From contig CALOCY010000004.1 of the NCBI GenBank assembly GCA_942491975.1, positions 744,001-808,000 of the forward strand: 64,000 nt of DNA. Direction: 5' to 3'. Every line of letters starts with the position of its first letter. The stretch's first letter is position 1. A program made the translations under genes and the position numbers. The notes beneath the pieces were generated by a model, which saw only the letters and a program-made list of their open reading frames with translations, was not told the origin of the DNA and did no database searches. This DNA is from CALOCY01 sp942491975 (GTDB lineage: Bacteria; Bacteroidota; Bacteroidia; Bacteroidales; Prolixibacteraceae). This document shows, in pieces, positions 51,984 through 60,507 of this stretch.

Positions 51984-54650
51984 ATGGAAATAAGGGACAT
52001 AAAAACGCACCTAAGCATATTAACAGTGCTGAAAAGCTATAACCTGAAACCCAATAAAAACAATATGCTCAAATGCCCTTTCCATGAAGATAAAGACCCA
52101 AGTTTAAAAGTTTACACCAATACAAACACTTTCAATTGCTTTGGCTGCGGCAAGGCTGGCGACCAGATAGAGTTCATTCAATTAAAAGAAAAATGCAGCA
52201 AGCACGAAGCCATCGAGAAAGCCAAAAGCCTTGCAAACATTAACGAAACAGTACAGCCAATGAAACAGGAGAACCAGGAGGATAAAAATTTACTTCCAAG
52301 AATAGCGGTATTAAGCAAAGTTGCCCAGGACAGCAAAGCAAGCTTTAAAAGAACAGCCAACGCAAGGGATTACATAAGAAGCCGGAAACTTAACCCTGAT
52401 AAATTAGAAGTTGGATATATCGGAACCGACTTTGGCAAAACATGGAACAAGCAATTAAAAGATAGCGGCTTGCAGCTTGGAATATTAAAGGAATCAAGGC
52501 AAAATACAGTTGTACCAAAGTTCAAAAACTGCGTGCTGTTCTTTACCAAAAACGAGAAAGGGCAAATCATAGATATTTACGGAAGGTCGATAAACCCAAA
52601 TGGAGAAGGCAAACACTTTTACTTAAATGGCAAACACCAAGGAATTTATCCAAATTATCCAAACCCCAAAACCACCAAACTAATATTAACCGAATGTCTT
52701 ATTGATACTGCAACACTGGAACAACAAACAGAGATAAACGAAAATTATACAATCCTCTCCCTGTTCGGCACAAACGGATTTACTTCAGAAATCGAAGAAG
52801 CCATAAAGGAACTGCCGGAACTGGAAGAAGTGGTATTGTTCTTTGATGGCGACAAAGCTGGAAATGATGCAGCAATAAAAACAGCAGAGAAACTAAAAGC
52901 AATCAAACCACAACTTACCATTACCAAAGTAGAAACACCCGAAGAAGAGGACATAAACAGCCTTTTGCAAGGTCATGAGCCGGAAATATTAAACCACCTG
53001 ATAAACGAAAGAAAACCAATAAACCAAAAGCAAGAACCAAACGAACAAACCCCAACAGAACCAGAGCAAACAGGAAATTTAAACACTAACAACCCCGACA
53101 AAATAACTTACCAGGAAGGCGAACTGCAATTTATCATCTGGGGCGGTATCGAAAAAGAAAACATCCACCGTTTAAAACTGAATCTTTTGGTACAACTCAA
53201 AGAACATGCATTTACTTATTATCAGGATGATGTAAACTTATACAGCAACGGGCAATTACAACGCTACATCAAAGGAGCGAGCGAGGAACTGGAAATAAGC
53301 AGCACTCTTTTAAAAAATACCATACGGAAACTAAAAAGCCAAATAGAAAGCTACCGATTAACATTAATAGAAGCCGAACGAAAAGCATTAAAACCCAAGT
53401 TGTACCAAATGACCACCAAAGAACAAAACGAAGCGGAACGCTTTTTAAAAACAAACAACCTGGTGCAAAATACACTGTCAGCCATCAGCAAAAGCGGATT
53501 GATAGGCGAACAAAAAAACGGATTACTCCTGTTTTTTCTTTATCTGAGCCGTTTATTTGAAGACCCCTTGCACGCCATTATTTACGGCAAATCAGGAAGC
53601 GGAAAAACCTATTTGCAAACCAAGATAAGCGAATGTTTACCGGAGGAATCAGTAAGAACAATAACAAGCCTTACAGAAAATACATTGTACTACTCTGCAA
53701 AGGATTTTTGGAAACACAAGCTTTTGTTAATCGAGGATTTAGAAGGCGTTTACAATGCTTTTTTACCGCTCCGGGAGTTCATGAGCAAACAAAGCATATC
53801 AAAGCTCACAACTGATAAAGACGCCAAAGGAAACAATGTACAAAAGGTTTTAATGGTAGAAGGTCCAATATGCGTAAGCGGTGCAACCACCAAATCAAAT
53901 ATTTATGAGGATAATGCCAATCGCAGTTTTTTGCTGCATGTGGACGAAAGCCCCGAACATGCAAGGGAAGTAATGTACTATCAAAGGAAAATGCAAGCCG
54001 GATTAGTCAACGAAGCAGAGCAACAGAAATACAAACAACTGCTAAAAAATAGCCAACGATTATTAAGAAAAGTTAGGATTATCAACCCTTACGCCACCAT
54101 GTTGGATATACCGGAATGTGTTTTTAAGAAGCTCAGAACCAACATGCATTATTTACGCTTAATTGAAATCATCACCTTTTACCATCAGCTGCAGAGAGAA
54201 ATAAAAACCGATGCAAACGGAAAGCCCTTCATTACAACAACACCGGAAGATATAGAGTGGGCAAACTTTTTAATCAAGGATAGTTTACTAAGAAAATCGG
54301 ATGAGCTTAGTGGACAAATACGCCACTTCTTCGAAACCTTGAAAAGCTTTGCAGATAAAAAAGAAGAACCGAAAACCATTTACGCAAAAGAAGTCCGGGA
54401 AGCCTTTAGAATGAACCCAATGACAATAAACAGGTATTTACGGGAACTTGAAAACCGGAGCTACATACAACGAAACGGTGGCAATAGAAAAACTGGTTTT
54501 GAATATGAAATAAAAGCCTGGGACGAATACGAAAAGTTAAAATCCGGCATTGATATTTTGGACGAAATATTACAGAAAGTCAGGGAAAAAGAATTAAGTA
54601 TAACAGCAAAAACAAACGAAAAAGCTAAGTATAACACAAGTGTAACATAA
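51984..54650 (+). CDS. CHC2-TOPRIM primase fused to a P-loop helicase/ATPase
   Basis: 888 residues. An N-terminal CHC2 zinc finger (about 31-58, CPFHEDKDPSLKVY..FNCFGCGKAGD) is followed by a TOPRIM domain (about 230-330, LTECLIDTATL and FFDGDKAGNDAA). After an acidic linker comes a P-loop ATPase with Walker A IYGKSGSGKTYLQ and Walker B LLLIEDLEG. A C-terminal winged-helix-like part (MNPMTINRYLRELENRSY) ends the protein. The set would synthesise primers and unwind or load at an origin, as in plasmid and integrative-element replication proteins. It leads the operon with two recombinases. The last codons overlap the first iteron-like repeats. Confidence 0.88.
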   Translation: MEIRDIKTHLSILTVLKSYNLKPNKNNMLKCPFHEDKDPSLKVYTNTNTFNCFGCGKAGDQIEFIQLKEKCSKHEAIEKAKSLANINETVQPMKQENQEDKNLLPRIAVLSKVAQDSKASFKRTANARDYIRSRKLNPDKLEVGYIGTDFGKTWNKQLKDSGLQLGILKESRQNTVVPKFKNCVLFFTKNEKGQIIDIYGRSINPNGEGKHFYLNGKHQGIYPNYPNPKTTKLILTECLIDTATLEQQTEINENYTILSLFGTNGFTSEIEEAIKELPELEEVVLFFDGDKAGNDAAIKTAEKLKAIKPQLTITKVETPEEEDINSLLQGHEPEILNHLINERKPINQKQEPNEQTPTEPEQTGNLNTNNPDKITYQEGELQFIIWGGIEKENIHRLKLNLLVQLKEHAFTYYQDDVNLYSNGQLQRYIKGASEELEISSTLLKNTIRKLKSQIESYRLTLIEAERKALKPKLYQMTTKEQNEAERFLKTNNLVQNTLSAISKSGLIGEQKNGLLLFFLYLSRLFEDPLHAIIYGKSGSGKTYLQTKISECLPEESVRTITSLTENTLYYSAKDFWKHKLLLIEDLEGVYNAFLPLREFMSKQSISKLTTDKDAKGNNVQKVLMVEGPICVSGATTKSNIYEDNANRSFLLHVDESPEHAREVMYYQRKMQAGLVNEAEQQKYKQLLKNSQRLLRKVRIINPYATMLDIPECVFKKLRTNMHYLRLIEIITFYHQLQREIKTDANGKPFITTTPEDIEWANFLIKDSLLRKSDELSGQIRHFFETLKSFADKKEEPKTIYAKEVREAFRMNPMTINRYLRELENRSYIQRNGGNRKTGFEYEIKAWDEYEKLKSGIDILDEILQKVREKELSITAKTNEKAKYNTSVT

Positions 54651-54732
54651 GTATAACAGGCAGTAGCCAAACAAACAACTCTAATAAAATCAATTGATTA
54701 CAAGCAAGTATAACAGTATAACAAGTATAACA
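54596..54732 (+). repeat. Iteron-like array of AAGTATAACA
   Basis: Copies lie at 54596-54605, 54627-54636, 54638-54647 (AAGTGTAACA), 54649-54658, 54706-54715, 54716-54723 (last eight bases only) and 54723-54732. Copies two to four are spaced exactly 11 bp, one helix turn. The array runs from the end of the primase gene into the gap before the recombinase gene. This is typical of initiator-binding iterons or accessory recombinase sites. Confidence 0.7.
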
Positions 54733-54758
54733 GCCCAAGAGCAAGACCCCCTATAAAA

Positions 54759-55655
54759 ATGCACAAATTAACGATACAGACACCGGAATACATAAGATTA
54801 GAAACCGCCTTCCAAAAGTGGTTAAGGACGTTGAATTTTGAACCGACAACCATTAATTACAATCCTGTCCGGGTTCGTGAGTTCTTCAACTGGCTTGAAA
54901 AGCAAGGAATAAAAGCGATTACAGAAATAACAAAACCAGTTGTATTAAAATACTTCGATTACCTGAAAGAGCGGAAGAACCAGACCAAAGGCGGCAAACT
55001 GAGCAAAAACTCATTACGAACCCATCAACAATCATTACGGCGGTTTACACGCTATTTAAGGGAAACAGGACAAGACAGTTTTGAAGTCGATTTGCAATTA
55101 CAAGGAAGTACCCGGAGCATAAAAAACATATTTACCAAAGAAGAAATAAAAGCCTTGCAAATGGCTTGTGGTAGTGATGTATTGGGAATGAGAGATAAAG
55201 CAATGATAAGTATTTATTATGGTTGTGGGCTTAGAAGAAACGAGGGTTTAAACTTGGATGTTGACGACATACTTTTTAATAAGAACCTTGTTTATGTTCG
55301 GAAAGGTAAAAACTACAAAGAACGCTATGTTCCCATGACAGAAGGCGTAAAAGAAGAACTGCAAAACTATGTTGATTATGCCCGGACTGTTTTAATGAAA
55401 TCCCACGTAAAAGCTTTGTTTTTAACTGTAAAAGGAAACCGACTTGGAAGTAATGGAATGGCTGAACGCTTACAAATACTGAAAGAAAAAGCAGAAATCA
55501 ACAAAGAAGCTGGCTTACATGCCTTGCGGCACTCCATCGCCACGCACCTTTTACAATCGGGAATGGAACTGGACAAGATAAAACGGTTCTTAGGTCATAG
55601 CAGCTTAGAAAGTACCCAAATTTATACACACATCAAAAATGAGCAATGCGAGTAA
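54759..55655 (+). CDS. Tyrosine recombinase/integrase (XerC/D type), complete active site
   Basis: 298 residues. The N-terminal SAM-like core-binding domain covers about 8-110. The catalytic domain has the first Arg in GCGLRRNEG, the Lys in RKGKNYKER, HxxR in HALRHSIATHLL, the LGHSS His and the nucleophile Tyr in STQIYTHI. All six residues are present. It follows the primase gene and the iteron array, and overlaps the next recombinase gene by 17 bp, so the pair is co-translated. It probably integrates or resolves the element. Confidence 0.93.
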   Translation: MHKLTIQTPEYIRLETAFQKWLRTLNFEPTTINYNPVRVREFFNWLEKQGIKAITEITKPVVLKYFDYLKERKNQTKGGKLSKNSLRTHQQSLRRFTRYLRETGQDSFEVDLQLQGSTRSIKNIFTKEEIKALQMACGSDVLGMRDKAMISIYYGCGLRRNEGLNLDVDDILFNKNLVYVRKGKNYKERYVPMTEGVKEELQNYVDYARTVLMKSHVKALFLTVKGNRLGSNGMAERLQILKEKAEINKEAGLHALRHSIATHLLQSGMELDKIKRFLGHSSLESTQIYTHIKNEQCE

Positions 55656-56604
55656 ATACAACCATTTAAAAAAGAAATTTATCGGAATCCTTCAGCAACT
55701 TGAAACTTACCTGAAGAAACAAAACTATGAACCAAATACAATCAGGCAGTTTAAGAATTACACAGCCTGTTTTTTAGACTGGCAGAAGCTCCAAAAGCTC
55801 GAACAGGTGAGCTATAACGATTTATTGATTTACATTGATTATTGCAGGGAAAAAGGCGACAGCCTGAAACTTACCAACCGGAAATTATCAGCCATTAGAA
55901 AATATTACGAGTATTTACAAAGCAAAGGCGAAACATTAAAGAACCCTGCATCAGGCTTGTTTTTAAAGGGCAAACGGTCAAGCGTTCCAAACAATTTACT
56001 GGACAAAAAAGAGCTGCAGGAACTTTACAACCAATACCAACCTTACGACCTGAGAACCACAAGGAACAAGATTATTTTAAGCTTGCTAATCAACCAGGCA
56101 GTAACAACCGATGAACTCCACAAACTGGAACCAGGACACATAAAACTGAAATCGGGAAAAATAGAAATACCGGGCGGAAAGCACAGCAACGGAAGGACTT
56201 TAGAACTTGAAGCAAGCCAGATAATCGAACTGCAGGAATACTTAAACGAAACAAGACCGGCAATCTTAAAAGCAATCCGAAAAACTCCCGACTGGTCAGG
56301 AAGGAAAGCAGAAAAGCCAGACTTTAAGCGATTAGAAAACCAACTGATAATAAGCGTAAACGGTTCGACCAACATCAAAAACAGCCAACACCATTTAATC
56401 AAAGCTTTGCAGCAAATAAACCCGAAAATCAGAAGCTGCGGACAAATCCGGCAAAGTGTAATTGCAGAATGGTTAAAAATCGAAGATGTCAGGAATGTTC
56501 AGTACAAAGCCGGACACAGATATGTAAGCACAACCGAACGATACCAGACCAATAACCTTGAAGATTTACAGGAAGCTTTAAACATCCACCATCCATTAAG
56601 ATAA
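55639..56604 (+). CDS. Second tyrosine recombinase-like protein, active site partly lost
   Basis: 321 residues with the same two-domain layout (core-binding about 10-115, catalytic about 130-315). The Arg expected in the GLRxxE position is replaced (NQAVTTDELHKL). The His of HxxR is replaced by Gly (CGQIRQS), while that Arg, the later AGHRY His and the TTERY Tyr remain. It could be a regulatory or heterotetramer partner of the first recombinase. A strand-exchange role on its own is unlikely but not excluded. Confidence 0.8.
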   Translation: MSNASKYNHLKKKFIGILQQLETYLKKQNYEPNTIRQFKNYTACFLDWQKLQKLEQVSYNDLLIYIDYCREKGDSLKLTNRKLSAIRKYYEYLQSKGETLKNPASGLFLKGKRSSVPNNLLDKKELQELYNQYQPYDLRTTRNKIILSLLINQAVTTDELHKLEPGHIKLKSGKIEIPGGKHSNGRTLELEASQIIELQEYLNETRPAILKAIRKTPDWSGRKAEKPDFKRLENQLIISVNGSTNIKNSQHHLIKALQQINPKIRSCGQIRQSVIAEWLKIEDVRNVQYKAGHRYVSTTERYQTNNLEDLQEALNIHHPLR

Positions 56605-56742
56605 CCCACAAGCCAACACGCCCCACAGGTCAAAAAATCCCCGCTTCTCGTACCTCTAAGCTTGCACGGTCTTTTTTGCCCTTCCCCTACGCCGACCCTT
56701 CTGTAATTTTTTCCGTCATGCTTTTTGTCCGACCCACAAACG

Positions 56743-56939
56743 GCACATTGCTTTTTTGTTTTAATTGAAATGGATTTTAAGCGGTAAAATAAAAAATCAA
56801 AGAGCCGTGCCAACGCTGCAAACAAAAAGACACGCCATAAAAAATTACCCAAAGCTAAGTTACATAATACGAGTTATAGGAGCAGCCGCACGAAAAATCC
56901 ACGCTCAGACCAAAGCTGTCAGCTATAACTAGTATTATG
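56743..56939 (+). repeat. Left arm of the long inverted repeat with inner hairpin H1
   Basis: The outer part (GCACATTGCTTTTTT.., ATCAAAGAG.., ACCCAAAGCTAAGT, ending CATAATA at 56869) is the inverse of 57693-57810 with small gaps; the innermost 23 bases match at 22. Directly inside, CATAATACGAGTTATAG (56863-56879) pairs with CTATAACTAGTATTATG (56923-56939) at 16 of 17 positions, forming H1. Confidence 0.75.
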
Positions 56940-57611
56940 CAAAATAGCCGCATGTCCGACGCTCCCCATCCCACGCCAACGCTGACAAATAGCATATTAA
57001 AAAATCCCACGAGCTGATCCACTTCCAATATTTTTTAAAAAGCTGTTTGCTGCCCTGAAAGCGGTAACAAGAACCGCCGCAAAAGGCGGCACTTGTTGAA
57101 GTATCTATCCACCAAAACCCCGACCACCACCCCAAAGAATCCAACCCACAAGCTTAAAACTCTGGCTTAAACAAGATAGCTTCCGCCCACGCACAGTCAA
57201 GGTTGAAATGAATTTTTGCATATTTTTTTGATAGGTATTTTTTATTTTAATTGAATCAAAAAAATATCCAAAAAACCTTGACACTTCCCATCGCGCTTGC
57301 TGATTGGTGGCTTAAGCCAAAGTAGTAAGCCCCCTTTTAAAGTAACACTACAACGCCCCTTAAACCGAAACCTTAAGCAACCAAAAAGCAGAGTATTGGT
57401 TTTGAACAAAAGGAAAAGGAATAAAAGTGCCTGTGGGGTCGGCTTGTGGGTTTATGCCGGAAGCTTTTGGGCAAAAACAATACGGGGCTTAAATTTGCTT
57501 TAAGGGCTTTGGTTTATTGTTCCATCAGCAGAAAATACACTTTTACGAATGTTCAATTTTAGTACTGCCGCCCCATCGGAGCGAGTGGGTCGGGTCGAGC
57601 GGCTATTTACA

Positions 57612-57810
57612 CATAATAACCCTTATAACGACACTTTTTTACCATTAAAAATCAATCACTTAAAAAAGTGTGCGAAGCGAACTTATAAGGTTTATTATGT
57701 TACTTAGCTTTGGGTGGTTTTATCTGTGCGAAAGGCATTTACAGCTCTTTGATTTTTTGCTTTTGCCATAATCAAATAAAACTCAATTAAAAGAAAAAAA
57801 AGCAATGTGC
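57612..57810 (-). repeat. Right arm of the long inverted repeat with inner hairpin H2
   Basis: CATAATAACCCTTATAA (57612-57628) pairs with TTATAAGGTTTATTATG (57683-57699) at 16 of 17. ACACTTTTTTA/TAAAAAAGTGT (57631-57641 with 57661-57671) forms a second, nested stem. Outside this hairpin the sequence is the inverse of the left arm. H1 and H2 are thus two mirror-image versions of one structure about 680 bp apart. Confidence 0.75.
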
Positions 57811-58072
57811 TGTAAATAGCGCAGGGAAAGGAAAACCACAGAAGGGCTGGCGTGGGGAGTAACCGACCCGACAACAGAAGCGATATGAAAGGGTTGGCGG
57901 TTACGTGGGAATACCTTCAAATTTTTTCTTTTATCTGAAATGAAAAGTGTATTTTTGGGAGCAAGTTCTTTGATTTTAAACTGTTTGTTCCTGGATGTCT
58001 GGTGCTGAACGGAAAAGTGGTTTTTGAAAAGTAGGTTGTCTGGATTACGGCGCGAGGTTTTATGACCCTGCT

Positions 58073-58520
<448 letters not shown>

Positions 58521-58540
58521 CTCGAGACGAAAAATATATA

Positions 58541-58819
58541 ATGGAAGGTGATGATGTTCCTATTTCAGAAGTAAGGGGGGTTCATATGGAAAATATAATG
58601 AGAGCCGAACAAGGAATGGAACTAAGGACGCATTATGGCACATACAATAAAGCATTGGTTGCAAACGGAATAGAGACTACATTTGGATATGACTATAAAA
58701 ACAATCCAAATGTAGAGAGGAACTATGGGCGAAGCATAAAATTAACAAAATCACCTTACCTCAAACCCAAAGGAATATCAGTTCCAATCAAAACACCTAC
58801 ACTACAGTTAAAAAAATAG
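58541..58819 (+). pseudogene. 3' fragment of an orphan RHS toxin tip (M91/NleD-like end)
   Basis: 92 residues. The segment VPISEVRGVHMENIMRAEQG then LRTHYGTY resembles the C-terminal end of M91-type zinc metallopeptidase effectors (a late E/H-E-N-x-x-R-x-E-x-G-x-x-LR pattern). The HExxH part expected upstream is absent, because the preceding DNA is the G-homopolymer patch. The ATG at 58541 is probably internal. It lies 4 bp before a small exported protein gene, the usual toxin-immunity arrangement. The family assignment is tentative. Confidence 0.55.
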
Positions 58820-58823
58820 TTTT

Positions 58824-59438
58824 ATGAAATATCTGATATGCGCATTCATGCTATTATGCTTTGTTAAATTTGGGAGTACCAATAATAGAGAGGTATTATC
58901 CAAAATTTTTGAAGCGCACAATAAGTATGTACAAGAACAAATACCTGACAAATATAGACGCTATTATCTACCAATAACAGAAATAGATCATAAAACTATC
59001 TTGGACACGTTGGTTTCATTGACCGATGGGATTGACTTGACTAATCTGGGCAAATGCTACTTCATTCAAGCCGTTTCACCAAGTTATGAATGGAAGAGCA
59101 TGGGTGTGTTTTGGACGGATGAAATGATGGTGGTATATCGATGGAACAATAATAAAATGCAAATAAAAATTGTCTCAGATAACAAGCACTATTTGTCAAA
59201 AACAATCGTATCAGGGATTGAAAATTGGACAGAATCTGTAACCAATAGGTCATATTATAATTCTTCGATTGCTGGTGCTTGGTTTAATTTAGGTTCAAAC
59301 ATCACAATTTGTGGTGACAAGTTAGATATTAAAACTACTGCTTTTGCGGATTATGATGATAAGCATTTTATGTTTTATCTTAAGGAAATAGAAGAAGATG
59401 GGTTCAAAAGAAGGGTCATTAATAATCCCAACTATTAA
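58824..59438 (+). CDS. Exported hypothetical protein, candidate immunity protein of the orphan tip
   Basis: 204 residues with a signal peptide (MKYLICAFMLLCFVKFGS). The rest is a mixed alpha/beta protein without known motif (DLTNLGKCYFIQAVSPSYEW, MMVVYRWNNNKMQIKIVS, DDKHFMFYLKEIEEDGF). AT-rich composition matches the orphan tip and differs from the flanking secretion genes. Spacing of 4 bp from the tip fragment supports co-transcription. Immunity is inferred from position only. Confidence 0.6.
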   Translation: MKYLICAFMLLCFVKFGSTNNREVLSKIFEAHNKYVQEQIPDKYRRYYLPITEIDHKTILDTLVSLTDGIDLTNLGKCYFIQAVSPSYEWKSMGVFWTDEMMVVYRWNNNKMQIKIVSDNKHYLSKTIVSGIENWTESVTNRSYYNSSIAGAWFNLGSNITICGDKLDIKTTAFADYDDKHFMFYLKEIEEDGFKRRVINNPNY

Positions 59439-59499
59439 TGATGTGTTCAGCTAATCCTATTAAACCTGTAAAAAAGCGTTTTGATATTGTATAAGAAAG

Positions 59500-59531
59500 C
59501 ACAAGACCCGGCCTGTTGGCTGGGTCTTGTG
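59500..59531. terminator. Strong hairpin behind the orphan tip/immunity pair
   Basis: CACAAGACCCGGCC pairs with GGCTGGGTCTTGTG (14 bp, one G-T) around loop TGTT. There is no T-run; termination is plausible but unproven. Confidence 0.55.
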
Positions 59532-59560
59532 GCATATGGGAATGCAGTAAAAACCCCGCT

Positions 59561-59583
59561 AGCGCGGACATGTTGTCCGTGCT
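59561..59583 (+). repeat. REP palindrome 1 (left of RAYT)
   Basis: AGCGCGGACA-TGT-TGTCCGTGCT: a 10 bp stem with one G-T pair and loop TGT. Confidence 0.75.
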
Positions 59584-59689
59584 TTGTACAACAGCAGCAA
59601 ATACAAATATACCTAACTGCTGTGAGGTATTTTTTCCGTGCAATAAAAATCTTGTATGCGTGTTATTGTCCTGATGACTCAAATGATAC

Positions 59690-59714
59690 GGCACGGACGA
59701 GGGACGTCCGCGCC
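59690..59714 (-). repeat. REP palindrome 2, inverted orientation
   Basis: GGCACGGACG (59690-59699) pairs with CGTCCGCGCC (59705-59714). Read on the other strand it has the same GCGCGGAC..GTCCGTGC form as REP 1, so REPs 1 and 2 form an inverted pair as in BIME elements. Confidence 0.7.
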
Positions 59715-59793
59715 GGCAAAGCCAACCCAAAGGCACAATTGCTTAAGCATCGAAGAGCTTTTTATTACAAGGCAATTGTCGTATATTTATAAA

Positions 59794-60369
59794 ATGTCCG
59801 ACAAGTATAAAATCAGGGAAAAGGATAGTGCATATTTTATTACCATGACAACGGTAGGTTGGGTTGATGTGTTTACACGTCCGAACCATAAAAAACTGAT
59901 CATTGAATCGCTGCAATACTGTATTCAACATAAAGGGCTGGTTGTGTTTGCCTATTGTTTAATGCCCAGCCATCTGCACTGTATCTGCAGGGCAGACGGG
60001 GAAGTGTCGTTATCGGATATTATGCGCGATTTTAAGACATTCACATCAAAAAAGATTATTCAACAAATAAAGGAAGAACCGGAAAGCCGCAGGGAATGGA
60101 TGTTGGAGTACTTTTCCAACGCATGTTGTCATTTAAAAAAAGGCCGGCAATACAAAGTCTGGCAGGATGGTAATCAGGCAAAACAGATCTACAGTAGTTC
60201 ATTTTTGTATGAAAAATTGGAATATATCCATAACAATCCGGTAGAAGACCTGTTTGTTGAGAAACCAGAGGATTATATTTTCAGTTCGGCCAGGGACTAT
60301 GCAGGGTTGGATGGATGCCTGGATGTATTTGTGTTAGGGCATAAACCGTTAATTCAGAATTGGAAATAG
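59794..60369 (+). CDS. REP-associated tyrosine transposase (RAYT, Y1/HUH)
   Basis: 191 residues from ATG 59794 (MSDKYKI), chosen because the preceding open frame runs through the REP. The HUH motif His-Leu-His is in MPSHLHCICR, and the catalytic Tyr region is YEKLEYIHNNPVED followed by SSARDYAG, as in IS200-like Y1 transposases. RAYTs nick single-stranded REP hairpins and are thought to spread REPs without moving themselves. REP palindromes lie on both sides, and the flanks share a direct repeat (GTGCAATAAAAATCTTG at about 59638 and 60426). Confidence 0.9.
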   Translation: MSDKYKIREKDSAYFITMTTVGWVDVFTRPNHKKLIIESLQYCIQHKGLVVFAYCLMPSHLHCICRADGEVSLSDIMRDFKTFTSKKIIQQIKEEPESRREWMLEYFSNACCHLKKGRQYKVWQDGNQAKQIYSSSFLYEKLEYIHNNPVEDLFVEKPEDYIFSSARDYAGLDGCLDVFVLGHKPLIQNWK

Positions 60370-60375
60370 CGGTAC

Positions 60376-60398
60376 GGCGCGGACATGTTGTCTGTGCC
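60376..60398 (+). repeat. REP palindrome 3 (right of RAYT)
   Basis: GGCGCGGACA-TGT-TGTCTGTGCC: 10 bp stem with two G-T pairs, same orientation as REP 1. Confidence 0.75.
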
Positions 60399-60460
60399 TT
60401 GAGCAAAAATAACACATATTGTGCTGTGCAATAAAAATCTTGCATGCGTAAGTGTTGAAT

Positions 60461-60492
60461 AACCCTGACAGGGTTGAAACCCTGTCAGGGTT
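60461..60492. repeat. Double palindrome AACCCTGACAGGGTT / AACCCTGTCAGGGTT
   Basis: Two 15 bp palindromes are reverse complements of each other, separated by GA, so they can form two small hairpins or one large one. This repeat type is common in Bacteroidota. It sits 16 bp from the stop codon of the alpha-2-macroglobulin gene and may end its transcript. Confidence 0.7.
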
Positions 60493-60507
60493 AGATGCAA
60501 TATTTTC

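Larger units (their letters stand above)
56605..58072. other. Hairpin-rich non-coding region behind the recombinase pair
   Basis: About 1.47 kb with no convincing gene in any frame. A long imperfect inverted repeat (56743-56869 with 57693-57810) and inner hairpins are listed separately. Other structures are GTCAAGGTT/AACCTTGAC with ATATTTTTTTGAT/ATCAAAAAAATAT nested inside (57196-57282) and the 12 bp palindrome TGGCTTAAGCCA (57308-57319). This density of palindromes suits an origin, transfer or recombination site region. Confidence 0.65.

Noticed and set aside
56848..56939. H1/H2 hairpins considered as integron attC sites
   Set aside because: The expected GTTRRRY/RYYYAAC ends are not in the right places, and the nearby recombinases lack an integron-integrase insert; left as an unassigned recombination-like structure.
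59656..59793. Longer N-terminus for the RAYT
   Set aside because: The extra 46 residues are translated from REP 2 and its flank; the conserved domain begins at the ATG at 59794.
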